A stretch of 64,000 nucleotides of DNA from an uncultured Amylibacter sp. (GTDB taxonomy: Bacteria > Pseudomonadota > Alphaproteobacteria > Rhodobacterales > Rhodobacteraceae): contig OY365738.1 of assembly GCA_959347345.1 (NCBI GenBank), positions 620,001-684,000 of the forward strand, written 5' to 3'. Positions 44,189 through 52,686 of the stretch are shown piece by piece (positions within the stretch are counted from its first letter, which is position 1; each line of letters begins with the position of its first letter). The notes beneath the pieces are model-generated. The model worked only from the letters and a program-made list of their open reading frames with translations, was not told the DNA's origin and ran no database searches. Both the position numbers and the translations under genes were made by a program.

Positions 44189-44728
44189 TTACGCCAGAAG
44201 ACTGGCGCGGGCTTTACTGATTACGGAAACCAGCTCTTGTGCGAGTGCGCCGTCATCGGGCGCAACGCGGGCTTCGGGTAGCATTGGAAATGTGACCAAT
44301 GAAACTTCCCAAAGTTCAAGTTCGTTAAGGCAGCGGTTGCCTTGTTTATCTTTTGTCGCGGATAGCGTGCGATAGCCGATGGACAGCCCGTCAATCGCCC
44401 CTGCTTTTATCAGGGCAAGGGCTTCTTTGCCGCATTGCACATCCTTTAATATCTGCCCTTTAACGTAAAGCCCGTGGTCGTCTTCAAAGACTTCCTGCCA
44501 GATACCGATGGGTTTCTGCGGGTCATGTTGCCAGAGCATTTTCACGGCGGTGTTTGTGTCGGCTATCCGTTGCAGTGATTTGGCATACGCGCCCTGTTTC
44601 ACTATATCGCCCTTTTTATCGGGGGTATTGAAGACGGAGGCATAGCCGCATATTTCGGCGTTCGCTTTTAATCCTGTTTCCTCGTCAAAGGATTGGAATT
44701 TCATTTCTAATCCGGTTTTGGTTATCAT
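44189..44728 (-). CDS. GTA gp4, HK97-type prohead protease
   Basis: A 179-residue serine protease of the U35 family that matures the capsid. Likely catalytic residues are the His in MLWQHDPQKPIG and the Ser in DGLSIGYRT; CGYASVFNTPDKKGDIV is the usual N-terminal block. An AGGA ribosome site lies eight bases before the ATG. It is followed after 32 bp by gp5. Confidence 0.94.
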   Translation of the reverse strand: MITKTGLEMKFQSFDEETGLKANAEICGYASVFNTPDKKGDIVKQGAYAKSLQRIADTNTAVKMLWQHDPQKPIGIWQEVFEDDHGLYVKGQILKDVQCGKEALALIKAGAIDGLSIGYRTLSATKDKQGNRCLNELELWEVSLVTFPMLPEARVAPDDGALAQELVSVISKARASLLA

Positions 44729-44830
44729 GGGGGGTGTCCTATTCTGGTTGGGGGTTGGTTTTGGGGTTTGGGTTATGGTTTAGGTTGGTGGTTTAGGCGT
44801 TGGTTTAGATTGGTGGTTTAGTGGCGGGAC
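44729..44830 (+). repeat. G/T-rich imperfect repeats in the gp3.5-gp4 gap
   Basis: On the plus strand about 100 bp are almost free of C, with repeated GGTGGTTTAG and GGTTTAG units and G runs (about 44750-44822). On the GTA transcript this is C/A-rich and should be unstructured. It has no coding potential. Confidence 0.6.
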
Positions 44831-45073
44831 TCAGCCCCCCGCCAAATCCAAAACGACGCTTATCGCACGGATCATCACGAATCCGACCACACCGTACAGA
44901 GCCAGCCACAATCGCCGTTCCAGACGTTCTAGGCTGGATTCAATCATCTCCAAACGGCGTTCCAGTCCGGACCACCGCTCTGCCTGTACCTTTTCTTGGG
45001 TATCAATCCGCGCGTTCGCCGCGTCAAAAGGTTCGTATAAAAAGCGGCTGCCAGTTTTTTGGGGTTCGGTCAT
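44831..45073 (-). CDS. GTA gp3.5-like small membrane protein
   Basis: An 80-residue protein: a charged N-terminal half, a coiled-coil stretch (LERRLEMIESSLERLERRL) and one C-terminal membrane segment (WLALYGVVGFVMIRAI). It occupies the place of the small open frame between portal and protease in Rhodobacter GTA. An AAGGAGA ribosome site precedes it. Role unknown. Confidence 0.8.
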   Translation of the reverse strand: MTEPQKTGSRFLYEPFDAANARIDTQEKVQAERWSGLERRLEMIESSLERLERRLWLALYGVVGFVMIRAISVVLDLAGG

Positions 45074-45285
45074 GGGGGTCTCCTTGTTGGTTAGTTTTGT
45101 TAGTTATTGGTTGTTAGTTATTAAGAATGGTGAATTATGAATTATGAATGGTGAATTGGGTTTTGTGGCAAATTTCTTTCCTAAAATAACGAACGCCTAG
45201 TTATTCAATAACCTAAAATAACGAACGCCAATTATTTTAAATAACGGATAACAAGAACAACCAATAATTCACAATTCACAATTCA

Positions 45286-46461
45286 TCATTCATCATTCAC
45301 TGCTAGTCCCAGCAACGCCCGCTTCTCATCATCGGTTAGAAACCCAGCCTCTGATATCCGCCGCCAATAGGCATCACGCTCAGTCGCCAACGCGGGAATA
45401 GCATCCAAATCCGCGCGAATATGCACATCCTCCCCCGCCCCTCGGTTTATCCAATTGGACAAACTACCCGCCAATTTGCCAATCAAAGGCAACACAGTCA
45501 TTCGGTAAAACGCACGGTTCGCCTCGGCATAATTGGCGAAAGTATTATCCCCGGGCAAGCCCAGCAACATCGGCGGTACACCGAACGCCAAGGCAATCTC
45601 CCGCGCCGCGCTTTCCTTAGTCTTCTGGAACTCCATATCAGACGGGGAAAACCCGATTTGTTTCCAATCCAGCCCGCCCTCCAATAACATCGGTCGCCCC
45701 GCGTTTATCGCGCCAGAATGGTTTGTTTCAATCTCATCCAGCAGGCGGTTGTATTGCTCACTGCCGAGCCCGCTCTGCCCATCAACACCTTTGTAAATAA
45801 TCGCGCCAGACGGACGCGCCGCGTTATCCAGCAGGGATTTAGACCACTTACACGCCGCGCTATGCACATCCAGAGCGGTCGCGGCGGGCTGCATCGGCGA
45901 CATCCCATAATGGTCATCCGTGGGGTGGAAAGATTTGATATGCAGGATGGGCTCGGGCGCTTGGCTGACATCAAAACGATAGGTTTTCGCGCCGACTCGG
46001 TATTCATAGGCAACAGGCCAGCCGTCCGCCCCAGGAATAATCCGCATACGGTCAGAGCGCAGGACATAAAGCTGTTTTGGCAAGGCGTTTTCATCCCAAT
46101 CAGAGGCCTCAACATACCCGTTCCCCGTCAGCAATAATTGCCCAATCAGGTTTTCCATAAAATCGGCATGACCTTGGGCGGAATTCGGGCGTGATAATAG
46201 CGATAGCACGGGGTGCGTATCAAGCCGCGCTCCGTCTGTATAGAGCGTGAAGGGAATGGCCGCCACGGATTCGGCTATCATTTTGACACAGCGAAATCCG
46301 ATGGGATTGGCGGCGAAGCCGTTGCGGGTCAGGCTCTGCGTGTCGCGACCAGACCAAATCGGGCGACCATTGCCGTGGAAGGTGACGGCGTTTGATAGCG
46401 GTACGGCTTTGGTTTGTGGCGGGGTTTGGTTGGTTTGTTTGGGTTTGAAAATGTTTAGCAT
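45286..46461 (-). CDS. GTA gp3, portal protein
   Basis: A 391-residue portal of the HK97 type, the DNA entry and exit pore of the capsid. Blocks: NPIGFRCVKMIAESVAAIPF, VLSLLSRPNSAQGHADFM, GISPDDHYG-like FHPTDDHYGMSPMQ, and FGVPPMLLGLPGDNTFANY. An AAAGGAGC ribosome site lies before the ATG. Its TGA stop opens a TGAATTA-type heptamer tract (about 45255-45300). Confidence 0.95.
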   Translation of the reverse strand: MLNIFKPKQTNQTPPQTKAVPLSNAVTFHGNGRPIWSGRDTQSLTRNGFAANPIGFRCVKMIAESVAAIPFTLYTDGARLDTHPVLSLLSRPNSAQGHADFMENLIGQLLLTGNGYVEASDWDENALPKQLYVLRSDRMRIIPGADGWPVAYEYRVGAKTYRFDVSQAPEPILHIKSFHPTDDHYGMSPMQPAATALDVHSAACKWSKSLLDNAARPSGAIIYKGVDGQSGLGSEQYNRLLDEIETNHSGAINAGRPMLLEGGLDWKQIGFSPSDMEFQKTKESAAREIALAFGVPPMLLGLPGDNTFANYAEANRAFYRMTVLPLIGKLAGSLSNWINRGAGEDVHIRADLDAIPALATERDAYWRRISEAGFLTDDEKRALLGLAVNDE

Positions 46462-46475
46462 GTTTGCTCCTTTGG

Positions 46476-46775
46476 TTTAGTTATTAGTTATTAGTTGTTA
46501 GTTGTTAGTTATTAACTCACATTAACCACGATTAACCGCCTGTGGTTATTTTGGTTATTAAATAACCACGATTAACCACGATTAACTGCCCGTGGTTATT
46601 TTGGTTATTAAATAACCACGATTAACCACGATTAACTGCCTGTGGTTATTTTGGTTATTTTGGTTAATCATTAACTCAATTAACCAAAGGTGGTTATTTT
46701 TAGTAATGGCAGTTATTAATAACCAATCACTAATAACTAACAACTAACAACTAATAACTAACAACTAACAACTAA
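46476..46775. repeat. 50-bp tandem array bounded by inverted heptamer tracts (terL-portal gap)
   Basis: The left TTAGTTA/TTAGTTG tract (46476-46515) and the inverted right tract (46730-46775, containing the terL stop) enclose a tandem array. There are two full 50-bp units (46561-46610, 46611-46660) and a 40-bp partial unit (46521-46560). Each holds AACCAC...GTGGTT inverted pairs and TTAACCACGATTAACC-like words, which occur again in shortened form to 46712. Confidence 0.85.
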
Positions 46776-48181
46776 AGAGTCCGTATCTTCGGTCTTTGAT
46801 AGCTCCCCGCGGGCTCTATCATCAAATCATTTAACGCCCACACCAGCGCATCCACGCGGTCGGGACTCCCTGCCCCGTGATAGCCCTTCTGGGTCATCTG
46901 TGACATCTGGTCTTCCAAATCCTTAAACGCCCCGCAATGCAACACCCGCCCCTGCTCATACAACGCCGCCACAGGCTCCGCCCGCGCACATTTCCCACGG
47001 GTCGCCCGCACGCCCCGATACGGAATGAACTCCGCCTGCTGGCGTACCACCGATTCCACCATCTCACCGCCCATATTCACCTCTGCCACGACTCGGTCAG
47101 CATCAAAATCACGGAACGCATTGGCGACTATGCTTGCCCACTGATTGGGGCTAACACAATGCACGGATAAATCCGCCAAAACATACGCCCGCCAATCCTG
47201 CGGAGCACCCTTCTGCACAACCCCCGCCACGATAATTCCGCAAGCATCCGAGCCCTTATTACTGGTAGCAGGCGGATCAACCGCGATAACGATTCTATCC
47301 AACTTGGGCGCGTCTTCGCACCGTATTTTATCAAAATCCGCCAGCCGCCAGAACGCGCCTTCAAAATCCTCTAATAGCTCGCCGTCCAGCTCCTGCCGAC
47401 CCAGCCTTGAGCCCGCGTAATCCGCGCTGATTTTCTGCAAAAACCGAGGCGCTAGGTTCGCCCGATTGGCATCCGTACGCGCATGCGTTATCACCGTATC
47501 CCTTGCCGATAAAATCTCTTTTAACAAAGATATATTCTTTGGCGTGGTGGTGATTAACTGCTGCGGAGCATCGCCCAAACGCAAGGTAAATTGCAACATA
47601 TCCCAGGTGGCGCGGCCTTTCTTCCACTTTGCCAATTCATCCAACCACGCACAATCAAACTGCGGACCGCGAAGGGATTCAGGCTCTGCCGCCGAGACAA
47701 CCTGTGCCATCGCGCCGTTCGGCCATTCCAGTTGCTTACGAGTGGCGTGCCAACGCGGCCGCCTGTCGGGGGGACTGCATGCCATGATGCCAGATTCTCC
47801 GAATACCATGACTTCGCGCACTTGTTCCACGGTTTCCCCGACCAGAGCAATACGGCGGTATGCACCCCGTGCGCGGGGGGTGTTGCCCTCGACTTGACTG
47901 CGCACCCATTCGGCACCTGCGCGGGTTTTGCCCGCACCACGCCCGCCCATAATAACCCAAGTTGTCCAAGGACCAGCGGGCGGGAGCTGATGGTCTAATG
48001 CCCAGAAATCAAACATCCACGGCAGAGCCGCCAGAGCGTTTTCGGACAATCCATCAAGGAAGTCGTTAATCTGCTGTTCGTTCGCGAATGCGAGCAAGGC
48101 GGGCAAGGACTTCGCTTCGTGCGCTTTTAATGTCGAGTCGACCACCGCCGTTCTGGCGGATAATTTCACCACGTTTTTCAA
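46772..48181 (-). CDS. terL: GTA gp2, large terminase
   Basis: ATPase-nuclease that threads DNA into GTA heads, 469 residues. Walker A is GGRGAGKT (79-86), Walker B is FDCAWLDE (Asp181, Glu182), and the nuclease domain begins at RIVIAVDPPATSNKGSDA. I accept the TTG start at 48181 because GGAGG lies six bases upstream, even though it overlaps gp1 by about 115 bp. The TAG stop is the first unit of a heptamer tract. Confidence 0.93.
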   Translation of the reverse strand: MKNVVKLSARTAVVDSTLKAHEAKSLPALLAFANEQQINDFLDGLSENALAALPWMFDFWALDHQLPPAGPWTTWVIMGGRGAGKTRAGAEWVRSQVEGNTPRARGAYRRIALVGETVEQVREVMVFGESGIMACSPPDRRPRWHATRKQLEWPNGAMAQVVSAAEPESLRGPQFDCAWLDELAKWKKGRATWDMLQFTLRLGDAPQQLITTTPKNISLLKEILSARDTVITHARTDANRANLAPRFLQKISADYAGSRLGRQELDGELLEDFEGAFWRLADFDKIRCEDAPKLDRIVIAVDPPATSNKGSDACGIIVAGVVQKGAPQDWRAYVLADLSVHCVSPNQWASIVANAFRDFDADRVVAEVNMGGEMVESVVRQQAEFIPYRGVRATRGKCARAEPVAALYEQGRVLHCGAFKDLEDQMSQMTQKGYHGAGSPDRVDALVWALNDLMIEPAGSYQRPKIRTL

Positions 48182-48395
48182 GTTTGGCCTCCAATTCCTG
48201 TATCAGGACAAGCACCTTATGATAGTTATTCAAAGAAGTGCTTAGGGTTGTTTCACTGGGCAGATTCGTTTTGTTTTGAACCGCCTGTACGTGTGATTGC
48301 AGTGCTGCTTCCAGCAACATGTAGGTAATCCGCGCCTGTTTTAATTGGCGGTGCGGATCGGTTTTTGTGTTCCCCAAGGGTGTTTTTTTCTTCAT
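48066..48395 (-). CDS. GTA gp1, small terminase-like protein
   Basis: A 109-residue, mostly helical protein at the head of the GTA cluster: HRQLKQARITYMLLEAALQS, then a coiled coil (VLVLIQELEAKLEKRGEII) and a basic C-terminus (VLARLARIRERTAD). The position and the helical layout match RcGTA gp1, now regarded as TerS. The first approximately 20 residues are Lys/Thr-rich. A promoter lies about 150 bp upstream. Confidence 0.82.
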   Translation of the reverse strand: MKKKTPLGNTKTDPHRQLKQARITYMLLEAALQSHVQAVQNKTNLPSETTLSTSLNNYHKVLVLIQELEAKLEKRGEIIRQNGGGRLDIKSARSEVLARLARIRERTAD

Positions 48396-48548
48396 AGTAT
48401 CTAGTTGGGGTTATCGCTATCACTCAAACGCCCGCCGATGCCCTTATGGTGCGCTTATGTAAATAGGCACACTTGGCGGGGCAGTGGCAAGGGAGTGATA
48501 GGGGAATGGTGGGGATTTTTCACTGGGACTTTTCCCAGCGTGTTTTAA

Positions 48549-48577
48549 GTTATACCGACAAGCGTTCGCAAAGTCAA
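48549..48577 (-). promoter_or_regulatory. Candidate promoter of the GTA cluster
   Basis: On the minus strand TTGACT (48572-48577), a 17-bp spacer and TATAAC (48549-48554). The expected transcript starts near 48542, immediately before a hairpin CTGGGA-CTTT-TCCCAG (48523-48538), leaving a leader of about 150 nt to gp1. Confidence 0.65.
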
Positions 48578-48618
48578 GAGAAATCTTTAGGGGGCACCGT
48601 GCGGGGCGGTAAGGTTTC

Positions 48619-48946
48619 TTAACGATTAACGATGAACGATTAACGATTAATGATTGGTTGTTAGGGGGTTGGGGCAGGTTATTAGGAGTTAAGGGCAGAG
48701 GTTTTTTGTTGCGCCATAACTTCGTTATGTCGCCCACCCGCCCGCCCTAGCCTGTCGTTGTATCTAGGCAAAGCCTAAACAAATTTAGAATAAACTTATC
48801 GTCTTGAAACCAAAGGCTTTTGTGTATGGGCTTTTTCGCAAGAAAAAGCTCTATATGCACAAAAGCCCCCACTAATAACTAATAACTAACTTGACTCTCG
48901 TGCAAAAATACCCCCTAATAACTAACAACTAATAACTAACAACTAA
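48619..48946. repeat. Mosaic intergenic repeat R8
   Basis: Lies between the GTA promoter and aglA. The left edge is TTAACGA heptamers (48619-48654). TAACTAA/CAACTAA tracts lie on the right (48871-48890 and 48914-48946). Inside: the hairpin CATAAC-TTC-GTTATG (48715-48729), a shortened AT-rich module, and the palindromic module with CTTTTTC-GCAA-GAAAAAG between GGCTTTTGTGTATGGG and its near complement (about 48806-48868). Confidence 0.85.
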
Positions 48947-48958
48947 AAAAGCACCCTC

Positions 48959-50593
48959 ATGACAAAACAGACAAACTGGTGGCGCGGCGGCGTTATTTAT
49001 CAAATCTACCCGCGCTCGTTCCAAGACTCCACGGGCGACGGCAACGGCGACCTTGCGGGCATAACCGCTCGGCTGGATTACATAGCGTCTTTGGGCGTGG
49101 ATGCAATATGGATTTCCCCGTTTTTCCAATCCCCGATGGAGGATAACGGCTATGATGTATCCGATTATTGCGCGATTAACCCGATGTTCGGCACGATGGC
49201 GGATTTTGATATATTGCTGAAAACCGCCCATAAACACGGGTTAAAGGTTATGATAGACCTCGTCCTCTCCCATACCTCCCACGAACACGATTGGTTTCAA
49301 ACCAGCCGTCAATCTCGCGATAATGACAAATCGGACTGGTATGTTTGGGCGGATGCCGCGGATGATGGGACTCCGCCGAATAACTGGCTGTCCATCTTTG
49401 GCGGGGCGGCTTGGCAGTGGGATACGCGCCGTTGCCAGTATTATTTGCATAATTTCCTGACCAGCCAGCCTGATTTGAACTTTCACACCCCTGCGGTGCA
49501 GGATGCTCTGCTAGGGGTCGCGGATTTCTGGCTAGCAAAGGGGGTTGATGGGTTTCGCCTTGATACTATCAATTTTTACTTCCACGATGCCGAATTGCGC
49601 GATAATCCACCCCTACCCCCGTTTGAGCGGAATGATACAATCGCGCCCCGCGTTAATCCCTATAATCATCAAGACCATATCTATGACCGCAACCGCCCTG
49701 AAAATATAGCGTTTTTGGAACGGTTGCGCGCCTGTATGGATAAATATGACGACCGATGCGCCTTGGGCGAGGTTGGGGATGCCGTTAAGGGGCTGGATAT
49801 TATTGCCGAATACACGGGGGATGGGCGGGTTCATACCTGCTATGCCTTTGATTTCCTATCGCCAGAGTCGCTGACCTGTGGGCGTATTCGCTCGGTTTTA
49901 TCGGAATTGGCGGATAAAGCACCGAATGGCTGGGCGACTTGGGCGTTGTCTAATCACGATGTTGCCCGCCATGCGAGCCGATTGGCGGATGCTGGGGACT
50001 CGCACGCCGCCCATGTGCGGATGTTAGCGGGGGTTTTGTTATCCCTGCCCGGCAGTGTCTGTTTGTATCAAGGCGAGGAGTTGGGATTATGCGAATCGTC
50101 CGTACCGTTTGAGGATTTACAGGATGCTTATGGTAAAGAATTCTGGCCTGAGTATAAAGGGCGCGATGGGGCGCGAACACCTATGGTTTGGGCGGGGAAT
50201 GCTTTGCACGCTGGGTTTTCCAGTGCCGCGCGGTGTTGGTTGCCCGTTGATGCGGGGCATATCGGGTGTGCCGTGGATAAACAGGGCGCTGGGTCGGTTC
50301 TGGCGGTTTATCGCGAGCTTATCGGGGCGAGGCAGGCTTTCGCGGCATTGCGAAGCGGGCGGTTAGAATGGGTGGATTTGGACTGCACCGATGTGCTGGC
50401 GTTTTGGCGGGCGGACGGGAATGCGCGGGTTTTATGCGTGTTTCATATCGGCAAAGGGGAAGTTGCGGTGGAGTTGGCTGGGGAGTTGGCTGGGGATTTT
50501 GATGTTATCTATCAGCACAATGCGGTTGTCTGTGACGATGAGGGTGTGTTACGGTTTAAGGATTATGGGTTTTTGTGGATGAATGGTGTTTAG
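48959..50593 (+). CDS. aglA: Alpha-glucosidase, GH13 family
   Basis: A 544-residue GH13 enzyme of the bacterial alpha-glucosidase type (AglA-like), without signal peptide, so probably cytoplasmic hydrolysis of imported alpha-glucosides. Nucleophile Asp202 in DGFRLDTINFYF, acid/base Glu271 in CALGEVGD, third Asp in SNHDVARHA. The N-terminal WWRGGVIYQIYPRSFQDS-TGDGNGDL is diagnostic. There is no clear ribosome site; a heptamer tract ends 12 bases before the ATG. The TAG stop opens a heptamer tract. aglK follows after mosaic repeat R9. Confidence 0.92.
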   Translation: MTKQTNWWRGGVIYQIYPRSFQDSTGDGNGDLAGITARLDYIASLGVDAIWISPFFQSPMEDNGYDVSDYCAINPMFGTMADFDILLKTAHKHGLKVMIDLVLSHTSHEHDWFQTSRQSRDNDKSDWYVWADAADDGTPPNNWLSIFGGAAWQWDTRRCQYYLHNFLTSQPDLNFHTPAVQDALLGVADFWLAKGVDGFRLDTINFYFHDAELRDNPPLPPFERNDTIAPRVNPYNHQDHIYDRNRPENIAFLERLRACMDKYDDRCALGEVGDAVKGLDIIAEYTGDGRVHTCYAFDFLSPESLTCGRIRSVLSELADKAPNGWATWALSNHDVARHASRLADAGDSHAAHVRMLAGVLLSLPGSVCLYQGEELGLCESSVPFEDLQDAYGKEFWPEYKGRDGARTPMVWAGNALHAGFSSAARCWLPVDAGHIGCAVDKQGAGSVLAVYRELIGARQAFAALRSGRLEWVDLDCTDVLAFWRADGNARVLCVFHIGKGEVAVELAGELAGDFDVIYQHNAVVCDDEGVLRFKDYGFLWMNGV

Positions 50594-50950
50594 TTGTTAG
50601 TTATTAGTTATTAGTTATTAGTTGTTAACGATTGGAGGTTGGTTATTAGAAGTTAAGGGCAGAGCTTTTTTGTTTGCGCCATTTCTTCGAAATGTCGCCC
50701 GCCCGCCCACCCCTCCTGCGGAGAGCTGGACGGGCTTTTGTTGGCTGGGGTTTGGTTCAGCGTCTTGTATATAGTCTAAAATAAATTTAGGAAATAACTA
50801 TCGTCTTGAAACCTAAGGGCTTTTGGCATGCCCTCACAACGTGAGGGCTACGCACAAAAGACCACGCTGGTCGGCACTCGCGTAGCGATGACGAAGACCC
50901 GCAAGGGCTAATCCCACTAATAACTAATAACTAACAACTAATAACTAAAA
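50590..50950. repeat. Mosaic intergenic repeat R9
   Basis: Sits between aglA and aglK. The left TTAGTTG/TTAGTTA tract (50590-50632) includes the aglA stop; the inverted tract is on the right (50915-50950). Inside: CATTTC-TTC-GAAATG (50680-50694), a shared AT-rich middle, CCCTCAC-AAC-GTGAGGG (50831-50847) and TCGC-GTA-GCGA (50878-50888). An additional AT-rich leader with AACACCTAACAACCAAC words runs to the aglK start (51025). Confidence 0.85.
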
Positions 50951-51024
50951 AACCTCTTTACAATTCACAATTTATCTCTAATATCTAATCATTAACACCT
51001 AACAACCAACACCTAAAACCTAAA

Positions 51025-52017
51025 ATGTCCATAAACCTCATTAACATCTGCAAATCCTTCGGCAAAACCAAGGTCATCCACAACGTCACCCTCACCGTGG
51101 AAACGGGCGAATTTGTCGTCTTCGTCGGCCCCTCTGGTTGCGGCAAATCCACGCTTTTGCGGATGATAGCAGGGCTGGAATCCATCAGCGAAGGGCAGCT
51201 TATGATAGGCGGGCAGGACGTGTCAGACTGGCCGCCCTCAAAACGCGGGATAGCCATGGTTTTCCAATCTTACGCGCTCTACCCGCACCTGAATGTCTTT
51301 GAAAATATGGCGTTCAGCCTGCGTATCGCCAAAATGGACAAAGCCACCATAACCGAAAAAATCCACGCGGCGGCGGATATTTTGCAACTGACTCCGTACC
51401 TGAATCGCCTGCCAAAGGGGCTGAGCGGCGGGCAGAGGCAACGGGTTGCCATTGGGCGCGCGATTGTCCGCAATCCGCAGGTGTTTTTGTTTGACGAGCC
51501 GTTGTCCAATCTGGATGCCTCTTTGCGGTCTGATATGCGTGTCGAGCTGTCGGATTTGCATCAAAAGCTGGACACAACGATGATTTATGTCACGCATGAT
51601 CAGGTCGAAGCGATGACTCTGGCGAGCCGAATCGTCGTGTTAAACGGCGGGCGGGTAGAGCAAATCGGCACCCCTATGGAGCTGTATAACACCCCGCAAA
51701 CGCCTTTTGTTGCTGGGTTTATCGGCTCTCCCAAGATGAATTTTTTCGGCGGGGCGATGGCGCAGGCGGCGGGCGGGGATTTGTGTGGTGTGCGACCAGA
51801 GCATTTTAAGATTGCCAAAGGCAAGGGCGCGATTAAGGTGCGGCTAAAGCATTTGGAACTGCTGGGCGCGGATAGTTTGTGTTATTTTGAAAACGCCGAA
51901 TATGGCGATATTTTGGTGCGGCAAGAGGGGCAGGTTGCCCTGACTCGCGGGCAGGATGCCGCGTTGAATTTTAATAAAAAGGATTTGCATGTGTTTAAAA
52001 ACGAGGCGCGGGTTTAG
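51025..52017 (+). CDS. aglK: Sugar ABC transporter ATPase (MalK/UgpC family)
   Basis: A 330-residue ATPase: Walker A GPSGCGKST, Q-loop FQSYALYPHL, signature LSGGQRQRVAIGRAI, Walker B VFLFDEP, H-loop YVTHDQ, then a C-terminal TOBE regulatory domain (CGVRPEHF). It energises the AglF/AglG permease encoded at 56-58.4 kb; in rhizobial agl operons it is the last gene. There is no ribosome site upstream, only repeat DNA. Confidence 0.92.
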   Translation: MSINLINICKSFGKTKVIHNVTLTVETGEFVVFVGPSGCGKSTLLRMIAGLESISEGQLMIGGQDVSDWPPSKRGIAMVFQSYALYPHLNVFENMAFSLRIAKMDKATITEKIHAAADILQLTPYLNRLPKGLSGGQRQRVAIGRAIVRNPQVFLFDEPLSNLDASLRSDMRVELSDLHQKLDTTMIYVTHDQVEAMTLASRIVVLNGGRVEQIGTPMELYNTPQTPFVAGFIGSPKMNFFGGAMAQAAGGDLCGVRPEHFKIAKGKGAIKVRLKHLELLGADSLCYFENAEYGDILVRQEGQVALTRGQDAALNFNKKDLHVFKNEARV

Positions 52018-52105
52018 GTTTTGGTGGGTCGGCATGGTTAATCGTTATTGACATATCGCCCTAAAACCAGCTAAACACGCCAAAACCCGCCATAAAAGAC
52101 CCACC

Positions 52106-52684
52106 ATGCTCACCCGACTTTACCATTATACCATAGCCTTTGCGAACAAACCCACCGCGATTATCGCCCTTGCTATCATAGCGTTCGTGGAAAGCTCTGT
52201 CTTCCCCATACCGCCCCACGCCCTGCTGATCCCCCTGATAATCGCCGCCCCCCACCGCGCGTTTTTCTTTGCCACTATTACCACCATCGCCTCCGTTTTG
52301 GGCGGTGCGTTGGGCTATTATATCGGGGCAGAGCTATTCGGCGCAATCGGGCAACCCATACTGGATTTCTACGGCAAAACCGAGGCTTTTGGCGAATTCC
52401 AAACCGAATTCCAAAAACACGGGCATTGGGCGGTTTTATTCGCGGGTATCACGCCGTTTCCCTACAAGGTCATCACCATCACTTCGGGCGCGGCGGGGTT
52501 GCCATTCGGCGAGTTTATGATATGGTCGCTCATCGCGCGGGGGCTTATTTTCTTTGCCATAGCATCACTTTTGCGTGTTTTCGGCGAAACCATCCGTGAT
52601 TTCATTGAAAAACGGCTGGGATGGGTTATAATGGCGTTTTTTGTCGCTCTGGTCGGCGGATTTTATGTGATAAGGTACTTGTAA
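52106..52684 (+). CDS. YqaA/DedA-family membrane protein
   Basis: A 192-residue inner-membrane protein of the VTT (SNARE-associated/DedA) superfamily. Hydrophobic segments at about 18-36, 45-70, 125-160 and 165-190 alternate with a conserved FVESSVFPIPPHALLIP and GITPFPYKVITITSGAAG. DedA proteins act in lipid-carrier and membrane homeostasis. It is two bases upstream of dsbB, a pairing common in Rhodobacterales. GGTGGGTC (52021-52028) and GACCCACC (52098-52105) pair across the 5' gap and would cover its start. Confidence 0.88.
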   Translation: MLTRLYHYTIAFANKPTAIIALAIIAFVESSVFPIPPHALLIPLIIAAPHRAFFFATITTIASVLGGALGYYIGAELFGAIGQPILDFYGKTEAFGEFQTEFQKHGHWAVLFAGITPFPYKVITITSGAAGLPFGEFMIWSLIARGLIFFAIASLLRVFGETIRDFIEKRLGWVIMAFFVALVGGFYVIRYL

Positions 52685-52686
52685 AT

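Noticed and set aside
46521..46660. CRISPR-like array of 50-bp units
   Set aside because: Units are contiguous tandem repeats with no unique spacers, and no cas genes are present.
32449..48395. Active prophage
   Set aside because: Only head, tail and terminase genes are present in GTA order; there is no integrase, repressor, replication or lysis gene and no attachment-site pair.
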